This document shows, one piece after another, positions 50,812-58,616 of a stretch of 64,000 nt of DNA. Where the stretch lies: assembly GCA_018223365.1 (NCBI GenBank), contig JAGTTP010000001.1, positions 620,001 to 684,000 on the forward strand, read 5' to 3'. Each line of letters opens with the position of its first letter. The first letter of the stretch is position 1. The notes beneath the pieces were generated by a model. That model had not been told where the DNA came from. It ran no database searches and saw only the letters and a program-made list of their open reading frames with translations. Source of the DNA: Clostridiaceae bacterium Marseille-Q4145 (GTDB lineage: Bacteria; Bacillota; Clostridia; Lachnospirales; Lachnospiraceae). The translations under genes and the position numbers were made by a program.

Positions 50812-52467
50812 CTATGCGGCATTTTTAAGCAGCTCGCCGCACTCTTCCCAGTATTTCTGCCGCACGGTCATTGCATCTATGACAGATACAAAGCCGTCGA
50901 TATGCGCCCGCTGCTCGATTTTTATAGGTCTGAATTTTCTTGTTTCCATGTTGTGCTTAAGCGCAACATTTAAGAAATGCGTCTTTAGTAAATTGTTGTC
51001 GGCAATCTTAAAATCGCCGTCTTTTATGATGCCCTCAAACTCCCGTATAACTGGTGTAAGGTTTTCGCCTTGGTAAACGTCGTCCATGTGAAAACCATAA
51101 TTTGCCATATCGGTAATAAGGTACTGGGCGCTGTATCTGTCGTAGCCGATTTTTAACGGTCGTATGCCGTAATCTTCCAGCAGCATAGTAAACCAGCCGT
51201 AAACGTCGTGGTAATCTACGTAATTCTCGCCGCTTAAGGTTATCAGCCCCTTTTTAACGAATATGTCATACGGCACGCCGTCCGTAGCCTGTAAGTATTC
51301 CAGCCTGCCCCGTGGCATAAAGAACTGTGTAAACGCATACAGTGTACCGTCTTTCTGAATAACCACACTGGCTGCCGTTAAGTCCGTTGTCTGGCTTAAG
51401 TCGATACCGCCCACTGCGTAGCAGTCCCTAAAGTCCTCTAAGGTCTTTTCTACTCCGGCGTTCTCTACCGTCTGATATTCCAGCCATGCAATAGAGCTGT
51501 TCTGCTTGATATTGCAATACTTTGTAAGGAACTCTGCTTTTTTACTTAAGCTGCCCTCTGCTACTGCTATCTCGTCCATAAAGAAACTTTCTTTTACGGA
51601 TACGCCCATGTTAGGGTTAGCCTTTTTCAGTTCGTCTATGTCGTTCCACTTCTCCACATCATCAATCATGTAAAGGAATGGTAATAGCCTGCGCTCTTTG
51701 CTGTTTCCTTTCAAGAAACTTGTGCTACGTTTCATTAGTTCATCATAAATACTGTCGTTGATATATCCGGCAGTGCTTATGCTCAATATCATAGGTTGAG
51801 TACGTGCGCCTAAAGCGGATTTCATAACCTCATACTGCTTTAGTCCAGCGTCCCCGCTCCATGCTGCCATTTCATCACATACCACAAGCTGCGGGTTAAA
51901 TCCGTCTGACTTCTTGGCATTAAAAGCAATCGGTTTTATTACCGTGTTGCTCTCCGCAATATAAATATCGCTGCGCCGTTTCTTTGCCAGTTCCGCTAAC
52001 TCGTCCTCTGCCTGTACCATTTGATAAAATCCGTCATACACCAGCGCCGCTTGGTCTAATTTCGGCGCTAAGCAGTATATTTCTTGTCCATACTCTGGCT
52101 CTAAGTACGCCATATATGCAATAATCGCAGATGCAAATAAACTTTTTCCGTTTTTTCTGCCAATTACAATAAAAATTTCACGGAAAATACGTATTTTTTC
52201 TGCGTCCTGTATGCCAAAAATAACAGAAACTATGGCTTTCTGCCATAGCTCCAACTTGATTAAATCATTACGTCCCTTGCTGTGGTGGCAAAAGTTCTCT
52301 ATGAACCGTATAGCCTTATTCGCAGCCTTTGCATTAAAAAAATACTCCTGCTTTTGCAGCCCGTTTATAATGATTTCGTATATTTTCTTTATCCATTTTC
52401 CCGCTATGATTTCGCCGCTTGTAATCTTTGCGTGGTACTCATAGATATAATTTCGATAAGGCGGCAA
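50812..52467 (-). CDS. terL: Terminase large subunit
   Basis: A 551-residue packaging motor. The ATPase half has an adenine-binding region and a Walker A-like IGRKNGKS near residue 125, and Walker B LVVCDEMAAW around 190. The nuclease half has the Asp in VGGIDLSQTTD (about 350) and the later GYDRYSAQY segment. It starts at TTG 52467, nine bases after GGGAAGAG. It cuts and translocates phage DNA. The lineage (HK97/P27 type) fits the small subunit next to it. Confidence 0.93.
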   Translation of the reverse strand: MPPYRNYIYEYHAKITSGEIIAGKWIKKIYEIIINGLQKQEYFFNAKAANKAIRFIENFCHHSKGRNDLIKLELWQKAIVSVIFGIQDAEKIRIFREIFIVIGRKNGKSLFASAIIAYMAYLEPEYGQEIYCLAPKLDQAALVYDGFYQMVQAEDELAELAKKRRSDIYIAESNTVIKPIAFNAKKSDGFNPQLVVCDEMAAWSGDAGLKQYEVMKSALGARTQPMILSISTAGYINDSIYDELMKRSTSFLKGNSKERRLLPFLYMIDDVEKWNDIDELKKANPNMGVSVKESFFMDEIAVAEGSLSKKAEFLTKYCNIKQNSSIAWLEYQTVENAGVEKTLEDFRDCYAVGGIDLSQTTDLTAASVVIQKDGTLYAFTQFFMPRGRLEYLQATDGVPYDIFVKKGLITLSGENYVDYHDVYGWFTMLLEDYGIRPLKIGYDRYSAQYLITDMANYGFHMDDVYQGENLTPVIREFEGIIKDGDFKIADNNLLKTHFLNVALKHNMETRKFRPIKIEQRAHIDGFVSVIDAMTVRQKYWEECGELLKNAA

Positions 52468-52473
52468 TATTGC

Positions 52474-52827
52474 TTACTCTTCCCGCAAAGCCGCCAGCCT
52501 GCTTGTCTTTCGTTTCGCAGCTGGTACTAATTCCGTAAGCTGCTTAATCACTGCTGCATAGTTCTTACTAAGCGCTATGTAGGTTTCTGCCTCTGGGCTT
52601 TTCTTTGTTCCCCACTGGTTCTGCCCGTTCTGGTACTCACTCGTCCAGCCGTCTTTTTCAAGTTTCGCCTGCAAGTCGTCCAGCTCAATGCTCATAAATG
52701 CAGCCTTTTCTATCAGCGGCGTTACTAATTTTCTTTTGTTTTCGTCTAAGTCCTTAAAAATTCCCTTAAGTCTGGTCTTTTCGGTCTTTATCCTCTGTTC
52801 TTTGGTTTTCTCTTTCTTTGTTGCCAT
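52474..52827 (-). CDS. terS: Terminase small subunit, P27 type
   Basis: About 117 residues from ATG 52827; a longer reading to 52887 adds a Gly/Arg-rich head with no ribosome site. The chain is helical and basic (KEQRIKTEKTRLKGIFKDL, YIALSKNYAAVIKQLTELVP). It recognises the packaging site and guides the large subunit. Six bases separate it from terL. Confidence 0.82.
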   Translation of the reverse strand: MATKKEKTKEQRIKTEKTRLKGIFKDLDENKRKLVTPLIEKAAFMSIELDDLQAKLEKDGWTSEYQNGQNQWGTKKSPEAETYIALSKNYAAVIKQLTELVPAAKRKTSRLAALREE

Positions 52828-52932
52828 TCCTTTACCCCGCTTTCCATTCCTGCGCCGCACCACACCCCCTACACCACCCGTGCGCACGCCCGTAGGGTAA
52901 TTTTAGGGTATCCCCCTCGGTATTCGCCCCCT

Positions 52933-53232
52933 TTAATTATTTTTCTGATATGGGGGGAGTATGCCGCCGTTCTCGTCGAACCGATACCGCTTATGCCTCT
53001 CCTGTTTGTGGTGTTCCTTGTTGTGGCAGTCTTGGCACAACGCCTCTAAGTTATCCCAGCATAACGTAACGCTTATGTCGTTTATGTTCTCTCTGTTAAG
53101 CCAGCGCTTATGATGCACTATCTTTGCGGGCTGCCCGCAGCGTTCACAAATATAATCTTGTGACATTAAATAAGCGGCTCTGGTTTTTTCCCATGCCGCT
53201 GATAAATAAAAACTCTTAGCCCATGCTTTCAT
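52933..53232 (-). CDS. HNH endonuclease of the packaging module
   Basis: A 99-residue HNH protein: YICERCGQPAKIVHHKRWLN, LEALCQDCHNKEHHK. Two CxxC pairs bind zinc and HH is the start of the nuclease motif. HNH proteins next to the small terminase help cut concatemers in HK97-like phages. It is the first gene after the late promoter at 53370-53398. Confidence 0.92.
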   Translation of the reverse strand: MKAWAKSFYLSAAWEKTRAAYLMSQDYICERCGQPAKIVHHKRWLNRENINDISVTLCWDNLEALCQDCHNKEHHKQERHKRYRFDENGGILPPYQKNN

Positions 53233-53302
53233 ACTGTCCCCTCTCTTTCTTCATTCCCCAGCGCCCTAAGTTTCATGCGCTGGGTGGAGGCTAAAGAATG
53301 AA

Positions 53303-53356
53303 TAGAAAAAGAGTAGGCAACTGCTGCCGCACATGGCTTAAGCTATCGCCTACTCA
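53303..53356 (-). terminator. Intrinsic terminator just after the late promoter
   Basis: GAGTAGGC (53349-53356 on the coding strand) and GCCTACTC (53311-53318) form an 8-bp stem around a 30-nt loop that may fold further, followed by TTTTTCT. It lies 14 bp past the -10 box, so unaided transcripts would be only about 60 nt. Confidence 0.78.
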
Positions 53357-53369
53357 TTTCATGCTACCA

Positions 53370-53398
53370 TTGTATCTCTTTTGTTTTCCCATGTAAAC
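53370..53398 (-). promoter_or_regulatory. Probable late promoter of the head/packaging operon
   Basis: TTTACA (53393-53398), 17-bp spacer and TACAAT (53370-53375) on the minus strand in the 175-bp gap before the HNH gene. It overlaps the 5' side of the 53408 gene's end. Confidence 0.72.
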
Positions 53399-53407
53399 AC
53401 CACATTT

Positions 53408-53827
53408 TTACCACGATATTACCCGCTGCTGTACTGTTATCATTTCTCTTACTGGCACGCCTGCTGTTCTTAGCTGCTCGTATATGCTCCTTATCTCATG
53501 CCTAAACCAGCCTGCATACTGCATGGGTACTGGCTGATATTGCCGCTCCATAAATGGGTTATCTGCATACGCTGCCACTTGTGAAAACTCATACAGCAGC
53601 AGTGGCTTACTCTGGTCTAACAATAGCCGCAATATATATGCTGTCGTTCTTCCGTGCAGTCGTCCCTCTGGCGGCTGCCATATCCCAGTTATTATATATA
53701 GCCTCTGCCACTCGTAAAGCTCAAATCCTAACGCCTGCTCTATATGCTTTATCAGCCTGTCTGCTGCCTGCTGTTCCCTCGCTGTTTCCCGCTTTCTTTT
53801 TATCCATGCCTTTATTTTTTCAAACAC
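53408..53827 (-). CDS. Phage protein of unknown function (139 residues)
   Basis: It starts at GTG 53827, directly after the stop of the regulator gene. The head is basic and helical (FEKIKAWIKRKRETAREQQA). The middle segment (FELYEWQRLYIITGIWQPPE) resembles the entry of a helicase or terminase domain, but there is no Walker A motif. It is the last gene before the late promoter. No family name is certain. Confidence 0.7.
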   Translation of the reverse strand: MFEKIKAWIKRKRETAREQQAADRLIKHIEQALGFELYEWQRLYIITGIWQPPEGRLHGRTTAYILRLLLDQSKPLLLYEFSQVAAYADNPFMERQYQPVPMQYAGWFRHEIRSIYEQLRTAGVPVREMITVQQRVISW

Positions 53828-54394
53828 TTACTTTACCCTCTCTTCGTCAATCCCCCACAATAATACTGACAACTCGTTTATGATGCCCGTTACCCAGCGC
53901 CTCGGTGTATTCTTTCCTGTGTCCAGCTGCTCTGCAATTTCCGCATAGTCCATACCCTGCATAAAATACATTTCAAAAGCCTTGTATTCTACGCCTCTGC
54001 CCGCTGCCTCTCTGCGGCGCTCTATCTCTTCTACCGCTTTGTCTATATGCGCTGTCATTATCAGTGTCTTAAAGCGTGTGCGTCTGATACTCTCTAAGTA
54101 TGTACGCTGCTGCTCGTCCGTCATGCCCTTAAGCTCTAACTGCTGCCCGTCGCTTATGGCGTTCTCGATATGGAAAACTGCATCACGGTAACATTTCATA
54201 AGCGTAAAAGTGTTGTGGTATTTCTCTTTCTTCTGCTCCTGCTTTTCCTGTCTTTTCAGTTCCGTTATTGCAGCCTTTGCCTGTTTCTGCAATAACTCTG
54301 TTAATTCGCTTTCGTGCAGCTGTACCCAGCTTTCAACCTCTGGCGGCATTTCTGCCCCTGCCGCCGCCATTGTCTTTGTTTCTTCCTGTTCCAT
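53828..54394 (-). CDS. Phage late-gene transcription regulator with sigma-4-like helix-turn-helix
   Basis: A 188-residue protein, helical and charged, with a C-terminal sigma-70 region 4-like helix-turn-helix (YKAFEMYFMQGMDYAEIAEQ, TGKNTPRRWVTGIINEL). This is the layout and location of ArpU/RinA-type activators at the end of early operons in Gram-positive phages. It may act at the promoter-terminator region at 53303-53398. The assignment is by motif and position. Confidence 0.75.
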   Translation of the reverse strand: MEQEETKTMAAAGAEMPPEVESWVQLHESELTELLQKQAKAAITELKRQEKQEQKKEKYHNTFTLMKCYRDAVFHIENAISDGQQLELKGMTDEQQRTYLESIRRTRFKTLIMTAHIDKAVEEIERRREAAGRGVEYKAFEMYFMQGMDYAEIAEQLDTGKNTPRRWVTGIINELSVLLWGIDEERVK

Positions 54395-54414
54395 GTTCTG
54401 TACCTCGCTTTCTG

Positions 54415-54810
54415 TTAATTAAACGGCAGCTCTTCGTCTGCTCCCTCTGGTATGTTCATAAACCCGTCACTCTCCGGCAGCTGCTGCCCTCTCGCCTCTG
54501 CCTCTGCTTTGCTCTCTCCAAATCCTACGCTATTTGCCACAACCTCTGTGTAATATACCTTGCCGCCCGTGCGCTGGCTCTCGTAGCTGCCCGTTTTAAT
54601 CTTGCCCGTAACCTCTGCCCTGCTGCCTTTGCTTAACCATTTCTGCACCCATTCCGCAATACGCCCGAAACACTTAATATTTATAAAATCTGTGTCTTTC
54701 CCGTCGTCTACTGCAAGCGTAAAGCGGGTAATAGCTGTGCTATTGTCCTGCCCGCCATATCTAAGCTCTGGCTCTCTTGTAAGCCGCCCTGTAAGTGATA
54801 CATTATTCAT
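54415..54810 (-). CDS. ssb: Single-stranded DNA-binding protein
   Basis: A 131-residue OB-fold SSB: MNNVSLTGRLTREPELRYGG, FTLAVDDGKDTDFINIKCFG, WLSKGSRAEVTGKIKTGSYE. The acidic tip ends in EELPFN, a form of the conserved C-terminal tip that recruits replication partners. It protects ssDNA during phage replication. Confidence 0.94.
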   Translation of the reverse strand: MNNVSLTGRLTREPELRYGGQDNSTAITRFTLAVDDGKDTDFINIKCFGRIAEWVQKWLSKGSRAEVTGKIKTGSYESQRTGGKVYYTEVVANSVGFGESKAEAEARGQQLPESDGFMNIPEGADEELPFN

Positions 54811-54898
54811 GCTTTCTGCTCCCCTCTTCCAGTTTGTCCAGCTTTGAAAATATAGCCAGCAATTCCAATGCTATAATTCCCAGTAAAATATTAGTCAT
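54803..54898 (-). CDS. Small hydrophobic protein (31 residues)
   Basis: It reads MTNILLGIIALELLAIFSKL, then a charged end. Its start overlaps the stop of the 82-residue gene (ATGACTAA) and its stop overlaps the ssb start, the same linked overlaps as the rest of the operon. One membrane helix is likely. Function unknown. Confidence 0.55.
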   Translation of the reverse strand: MTNILLGIIALELLAIFSKLDKLEEGSRKHE

Positions 54899-55139
54899 TT
54901 TCTACCGCCTCGCTTTCTCTTACTACTATTCTCTCTTGTAATTCAATCAGCCTCTTTTTTATTGCCATAACTGATGCCTCTAAGCCTTTAGTTATTATTT
55001 CAACATTTACTTCCAGACTTGCCGCAATCCGTCTTACCCGTTTTCTTATATACCTACGCCGCTTTTTCCTGTCCAACCATAACGGCGGGTTTACTCCGTG
55101 CTTTTTCTTGTAGTTCTTTTTCCACTGTCTGTATTTCAC
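54891..55139 (-). CDS. Basic phage protein of unknown function (82 residues)
   Basis: It begins with GTG 55139. The first 40 residues are very basic (YRQWKKNYKKKHGVNPPLWL, RKKRRRYIRKRVRRIAASLE), the rest helical. It may bind nucleic acid. The start overlaps the end of the 55-residue membrane protein. Confidence 0.65.
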   Translation of the reverse strand: MKYRQWKKNYKKKHGVNPPLWLDRKKRRRYIRKRVRRIAASLEVNVEIITKGLEASVMAIKKRLIELQERIVVRESEAVEND

Positions 55140-55303
55140 TGCTTACGCCCCTTTCTCCATATCGCATACGGCAATATCCATACTGGCGCTGTTATTATCA
55201 ACACCGCTTTTGCTGTGCATATCGTCACAAATACTGCTACGTCTACTGCTGCCTGTCCCAATTCTTTCACTGCATCTACTATGCCGTCCATATACTCAAA
55301 CAT
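55136..55303 (-). CDS. Small membrane protein (55 residues)
   Basis: MFEYMDGIVDAVKELGQAAV is followed by two hydrophobic stretches (VAVFVTICTAKAVLIITA and VWILPYAIW) and a basic tail. It overlaps both neighbours by a few bases. Function unknown. Confidence 0.6.
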   Translation of the reverse strand: MFEYMDGIVDAVKELGQAAVDVAVFVTICTAKAVLIITAPVWILPYAIWRKGRKQ

Positions 55304-55529
55304 TTACTACCCCGTTTTCCTGCTTAATCTCAATATTTCTGCCGCCTCGCTGCTTTATGATTGCCTCTACGTGCAAGTATGCAGGCAGCATAACCACGCT
55401 GCCTGTTCGTAACTGATATTCTACGCTTTTCCGCATCTTCTCGTATTGCTCTGCCTTACAAAACGCCGTACAGCCCAGAATAATTGTAAATACCTGTGCT
55501 TTCTTCTTTTTCCGCTGCCGTCTATTCAT
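55296..55529 (-). CDS. Phage protein of unknown function (77 residues)
   Basis: A basic start (MNRRQRKKKKAQVFTIILGC) and a mixed remainder ending in IKQENGVVNV. It overlaps the stop of the ParB-like gene (ATGAATAG). No family recognised. Confidence 0.6.
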   Translation of the reverse strand: MNRRQRKKKKAQVFTIILGCTAFCKAEQYEKMRKSVEYQLRTGSVVMLPAYLHVEAIIKQRGGRNIEIKQENGVVNV

Positions 55530-56790
55530 GTTCTGCCCCGCTTTCCGTGTCCGTTTCGGACACCTTACCCGTATAGTCTGTTACTCTGATACCCAAAATA
55601 CAGTAGCCCTCTGTAAGCCCTGTGTAATCTTCCAGCATATAAATAATATCTGCATCAATCGTGCGCCCCGTGTGCTTGCCGTCCTTGAATTCCAGCATTT
55701 TAAGGCTGTCGCCCTGTTTATAGCCTCTGTTATTTTTCCGCAGCTCAAAGCTCTTTTTCCCGCTTACTACGTCCTCGTAATAAGATGCCACTATTTTTAC
55801 CTCGTGCTGCTTATGTTCTGTATTTCCCTCGCTTGGCAGATGCTCCATTTTTTCTGCGTCTGCCCGCTCCTGCAATTTCTTCTTTGTCTGGCGGTCTATA
55901 GCGTCCTGCTCTTCGCTGTATCGCTGTTCGTCTGTCTTTTCAGCCTCTGCCTTATTTATGTACTGGTCGCATTTCTGGCACGTTCCCGTTTTTACGTTGC
56001 AGCCCTTGTATTTCTGGCAGGAATAGCACAAAGACGTTATGCTCTCTGGGTGCGGTGTTTCGTAATCGTCCCCCGCCTTTTTCTCTGCTACTTTTTCCGC
56101 TATTTCCTTTGCCCTCACATTTTCGCCCGCTGCTGCTTTTTCCGCTATTTCTTTCTGTTCGTCCTCGTCCAGTTTGGCTGCCTCGTATGCAGCAGTGATA
56201 CCTAAATTGCCCTCTTTCAGCTGCTCTTTAATCTCCGGCGTTGCGTTGTTGTTGATTGCGTCCATTCTGGCTACGTTCGTGCTGCTCTCGTTTATCATAG
56301 CCGCCACTAAATCACGCATTTTACCTTGTATTTCTAAGCCGTCCTCTTCCTTGGCTCTGATAAGCGCCGCTTTGGTACGCTCTACTAATCTGGTTTTTTC
56401 ATAGGCTGTAAGTTCCTGCGTATATCCGTTGCCAGCCAATAAGCGCAGCTCATACATTGCCTCGCTCATATCCATAAAGCGGTAAAGCACTTTCTCATAC
56501 TCCTTATGCCCCCGCTCTAAGTTCAAAATATTTGCCGCATTACGTCTGTGTCCGTCGATTATACGGTATTCCCCGTTTACTCTCGCCAATACTGTAGGCT
56601 GTTCCTGTCCTACGTGCAAAAAGCTATCTGCCAGCTCTTCTATGTTTTCTAATTTCTGGTGCGTGTTCTCCTGTGCTGCCTTTACCTCGTAAGGGCTTAA
56701 ATAGATTTCTTTGTATCCCTCTGTCTGCGCCTGCTGCCCTGCTGCTTTCGTCTTTGCGTTCAGAATGTCGTTAATGCCAAACTTTGCCAT
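55522..56790 (-). CDS. ParB-like protein fused to zinc motif and ASCH/DUF3850 domain
   Basis: A 422-residue protein. Order: ParB/Spo0J nuclease-like domain (about 15-110; FLHVGQEQPTVLARVNGEYR and IIDGHRRNAA), helix-turn-helix/KorB-like region to about 200, Cys cluster CYSCQKYKGCNVKTGTCQKC (about 250-270), coiled coil, then an ASCH/DUF3850 domain from about 330 (HEVKIVASYYEDVVSGKKSF, FELRKNNRGYKQGD). ParB proteins bind centromere sites with ParA; ASCH domains bind RNA or modified bases. The fusion is unusual. The ParA gene lies two genes upstream in the same unit. Confidence 0.85.
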   Translation of the reverse strand: MAKFGINDILNAKTKAAGQQAQTEGYKEIYLSPYEVKAAQENTHQKLENIEELADSFLHVGQEQPTVLARVNGEYRIIDGHRRNAANILNLERGHKEYEKVLYRFMDMSEAMYELRLLAGNGYTQELTAYEKTRLVERTKAALIRAKEEDGLEIQGKMRDLVAAMINESSTNVARMDAINNNATPEIKEQLKEGNLGITAAYEAAKLDEDEQKEIAEKAAAGENVRAKEIAEKVAEKKAGDDYETPHPESITSLCYSCQKYKGCNVKTGTCQKCDQYINKAEAEKTDEQRYSEEQDAIDRQTKKKLQERADAEKMEHLPSEGNTEHKQHEVKIVASYYEDVVSGKKSFELRKNNRGYKQGDSLKMLEFKDGKHTGRTIDADIIYMLEDYTGLTEGYCILGIRVTDYTGKVSETDTESGAEHE

Positions 56791-56795
56791 ATTCT

Positions 56796-56993
56796 CTACC
56801 TCGCTTTCTCAATCCTTTGTTTTTTCTTACACTGTCCCATTACTCCGTTGCACATTTCGCACGTTCTCCAATACTCGCAAGCGTCGCTTTGCGGGCATTT
56901 CTGCCCTGCAAATTTGCCGCCCCAGTTCCAGCACTCCGTACCGCCAGTCCTGCGGCAATGCCAGTAAGCGCATAATCTCTCTTTATGTGCCAT
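56796..56993 (-). CDS. Cys-rich small protein between ParA and ParB genes
   Basis: A 65-residue protein with nine Cys (CAYWHCRRTGGTECWNWGGK, CPQSDACEYWRTCEMCNG). The Cys spacing suggests one or two zinc sites. It starts at ATG 56993 behind GCGAGGTAG. Function unknown. Confidence 0.7.
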   Translation of the reverse strand: MAHKERLCAYWHCRRTGGTECWNWGGKFAGQKCPQSDACEYWRTCEMCNGVMGQCKKKQRIEKAR

Positions 56994-56998
56994 GCCCG

Positions 56999-57787
56999 CT
57001 ACCTCGCTTTCCCTGTATACGCTGTTACAAATTTCTTATACCCCTGCGCCGCTCCGCAGCATGGGCTATACTCATAAATCGGCTTACGCATGAAAGTATT
57101 TTCTGCTACTTTCTTGGAATACCGAATAATACCCAAAATATTAAAATCTGTCTTTTGTTCCAGCCACTCTACGCCTGCTGCCTCGCCGTCTGTGTTCTGG
57201 TATGACGTAATCAGCACGCCTGCCAGCTTTAATGCTGGGTTAAATGCCTTTGCGTCCTCTATCTGCTCTGTCACAATATCCAGCCCCTCTAAAGCGTCCT
57301 CGTCCACCTTTACGGGTACTATTACCTCGTCTGTAATTGCCAGCGCATTTACAACATTAAGCCCAATATCCGGCGGGTTATCAATGATGCAGTAATCATA
57401 CTTGCCATATATGGTGCAATCTCCGTAATACTGCACCTTTGCATATACCAGTGCTTTGTATCTCTCTATCTGGTTTCCGCTGTCCTCTTTGGTTAAATTC
57501 CACGTAGCCCCAAATAGTGACATGTTCGCCGTTACAATGTCGATACCCTCATACTCTGTATGCTGTATCAGCTCGTCTGCGCTTTCCCAGTCCCCAGCCA
57601 GCAGCTTTGTAACTGGTGCTACGTTCTCTGCATCATATCTGCTGTACGCCTTGCTTAAGTTTCCCTGCTTGTCGTTGTCAATCAGCAGCACCTTATAACC
57701 TCGCCTGTAAAGCTCATACGCCATGTTTGCTGCTGTAAAGGTCTTGGCTACGCCACCCTTTAAGTTCAAAATGCTTATTGTTTTCAT
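56999..57787 (-). CDS. parA: ParA-family partition ATPase
   Basis: A 262-residue deviant Walker ATPase: LNLKGGVAKTFTAANMAYEL (KGGxxKT), VLLIDNDKQGNLS and CIIDNPPDIGLNV. It lacks the N-terminal helix-turn-helix of large ParA proteins. Such ATPases segregate plasmids, plasmid-like prophages or chromosomes. ATG 57787 follows GAGAGG. With the ParB-like protein it hints at an episomal stage. Confidence 0.93.
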   Translation of the reverse strand: MKTISILNLKGGVAKTFTAANMAYELYRRGYKVLLIDNDKQGNLSKAYSRYDAENVAPVTKLLAGDWESADELIQHTEYEGIDIVTANMSLFGATWNLTKEDSGNQIERYKALVYAKVQYYGDCTIYGKYDYCIIDNPPDIGLNVVNALAITDEVIVPVKVDEDALEGLDIVTEQIEDAKAFNPALKLAGVLITSYQNTDGEAAGVEWLEQKTDFNILGIIRYSKKVAENTFMRKPIYEYSPCCGAAQGYKKFVTAYTGKAR

Positions 57788-57814
57788 TCTTTGCCTCTCT
57801 TTCCTGCGTCGCCC

Positions 57815-58225
57815 CTAACGCATGGTTACTGTTTCCTGCTCTTTTGTAAGCTCGTCTGAATGTAATAAATACTGCTCTATCAGCTGCGCTGCTGGCTGCC
57901 AGCCGTAGCAGACGGCGGTATAATAGCCCTGCTGCCGCAGATACTCTAACCACTCTTTCTGTTTCTTGGTCGTCGTGTTCTCGCCTGCCTTAAGCTCTAT
58001 GTAAAGCCCATGATACCCAGCCCTTGCAGCTGGTAGCATAATATCCGGCACGCCAGCCTTTACGCCCTGCCTCTTAAGCACCGCTGCTGTTGCTTTATCA
58101 CGTTTGCCGCCGTTTGGCACATGATACATATATTGCAGTTCCGGCATAATCTCTGTTCTGTATGCAGCCCAGCTAAATAATGCCTCTTGATGCCCGCTTT
58201 CGTCGTCCAGTCTAAAGTTTCTCAT
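57815..58225 (-). CDS. VRR-NUC domain nuclease
   Basis: A 136-residue protein: LFSWAAYRTEIMPELQYMYH, KAGVPDIMLPAARAGYHGLY and IELKAGENTTTKKQKEWLEY. The D...ExK motif (PDIML ... YIELK) is that of VRR-NUC / restriction-like phage nucleases, often used on branched or replicating DNA. It overlaps the 58212 gene by 14 bases. Confidence 0.9.
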   Translation of the reverse strand: MRNFRLDDESGHQEALFSWAAYRTEIMPELQYMYHVPNGGKRDKATAAVLKRQGVKAGVPDIMLPAARAGYHGLYIELKAGENTTTKKQKEWLEYLRQQGYYTAVCYGWQPAAQLIEQYLLHSDELTKEQETVTMR

Positions 58226-58457
58226 TTTCTCGCCTCGCTCTCTGCTTAAATTCTACATACTGGCAAATTCTGAAAAGCAGCCCGTCCTTATGCGGCTTGC
58301 TGTTCTCTATCGCCAAAAGCGTTATTGTTTCCTCGCTTTGTAGTCCTGCATTTCCCAGTACGTCCCAGCGGCATATATCATAATATCTGCACCGCAGGCA
58401 GCAGTGCTTACAGTCCTTGCCTTTCTGGAATAACCAGTATTTAATTTTTTCTATCAT
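58212..58457 (-). CDS. Cys-rich phage protein of unknown function
   Basis: About 81 residues from ATG 58457 (MIEKIKYWLFQKGKDCKHCC). The cluster CKHCCLRCRYYDIC suggests a zinc site. The track start at 58550 would read through the small membrane-protein gene in another frame, so I reject it. Confidence 0.62.
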   Translation of the reverse strand: MIEKIKYWLFQKGKDCKHCCLRCRYYDICRWDVLGNAGLQSEETITLLAIENSKPHKDGLLFRICQYVEFKQRARRENEKL

Positions 58458-58615
58458 GTTTTCTGCCCTTTCTGCTGCCGCTGTCTTTCCAGCTCTCCTG
58501 CTGCTCAGAAATAGCTGCTGCAATTCTAAACGCCAGATATGTTGCCACAATCAACGCCAGCAGTCCGGCTATTGATCAGCACTGCTGCAATGGCAATGCC
58601 CTTGATTATCTGCAT
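58441..58615 (-). pseudogene. Small membrane protein gene with one-base frameshift
   Basis: From ATG 58615 the frame reads MQIIKGIAIAAVLI, then one extra base shifts it to a stop. The -1 frame continues as IAGLLALIVATYLAFRIAAA to a stop at 58441, with the spacing of a 57-residue helix-tail protein. The total length of 175 nt is three times 58 plus one, as one inserted A near 58572 predicts (ATCAATAGCC from ATCATAGCC). A 7-G tract lies near the ribosome site. It could be a sequencing error. Confidence 0.6.
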
Positions 58616-58616
58616 T

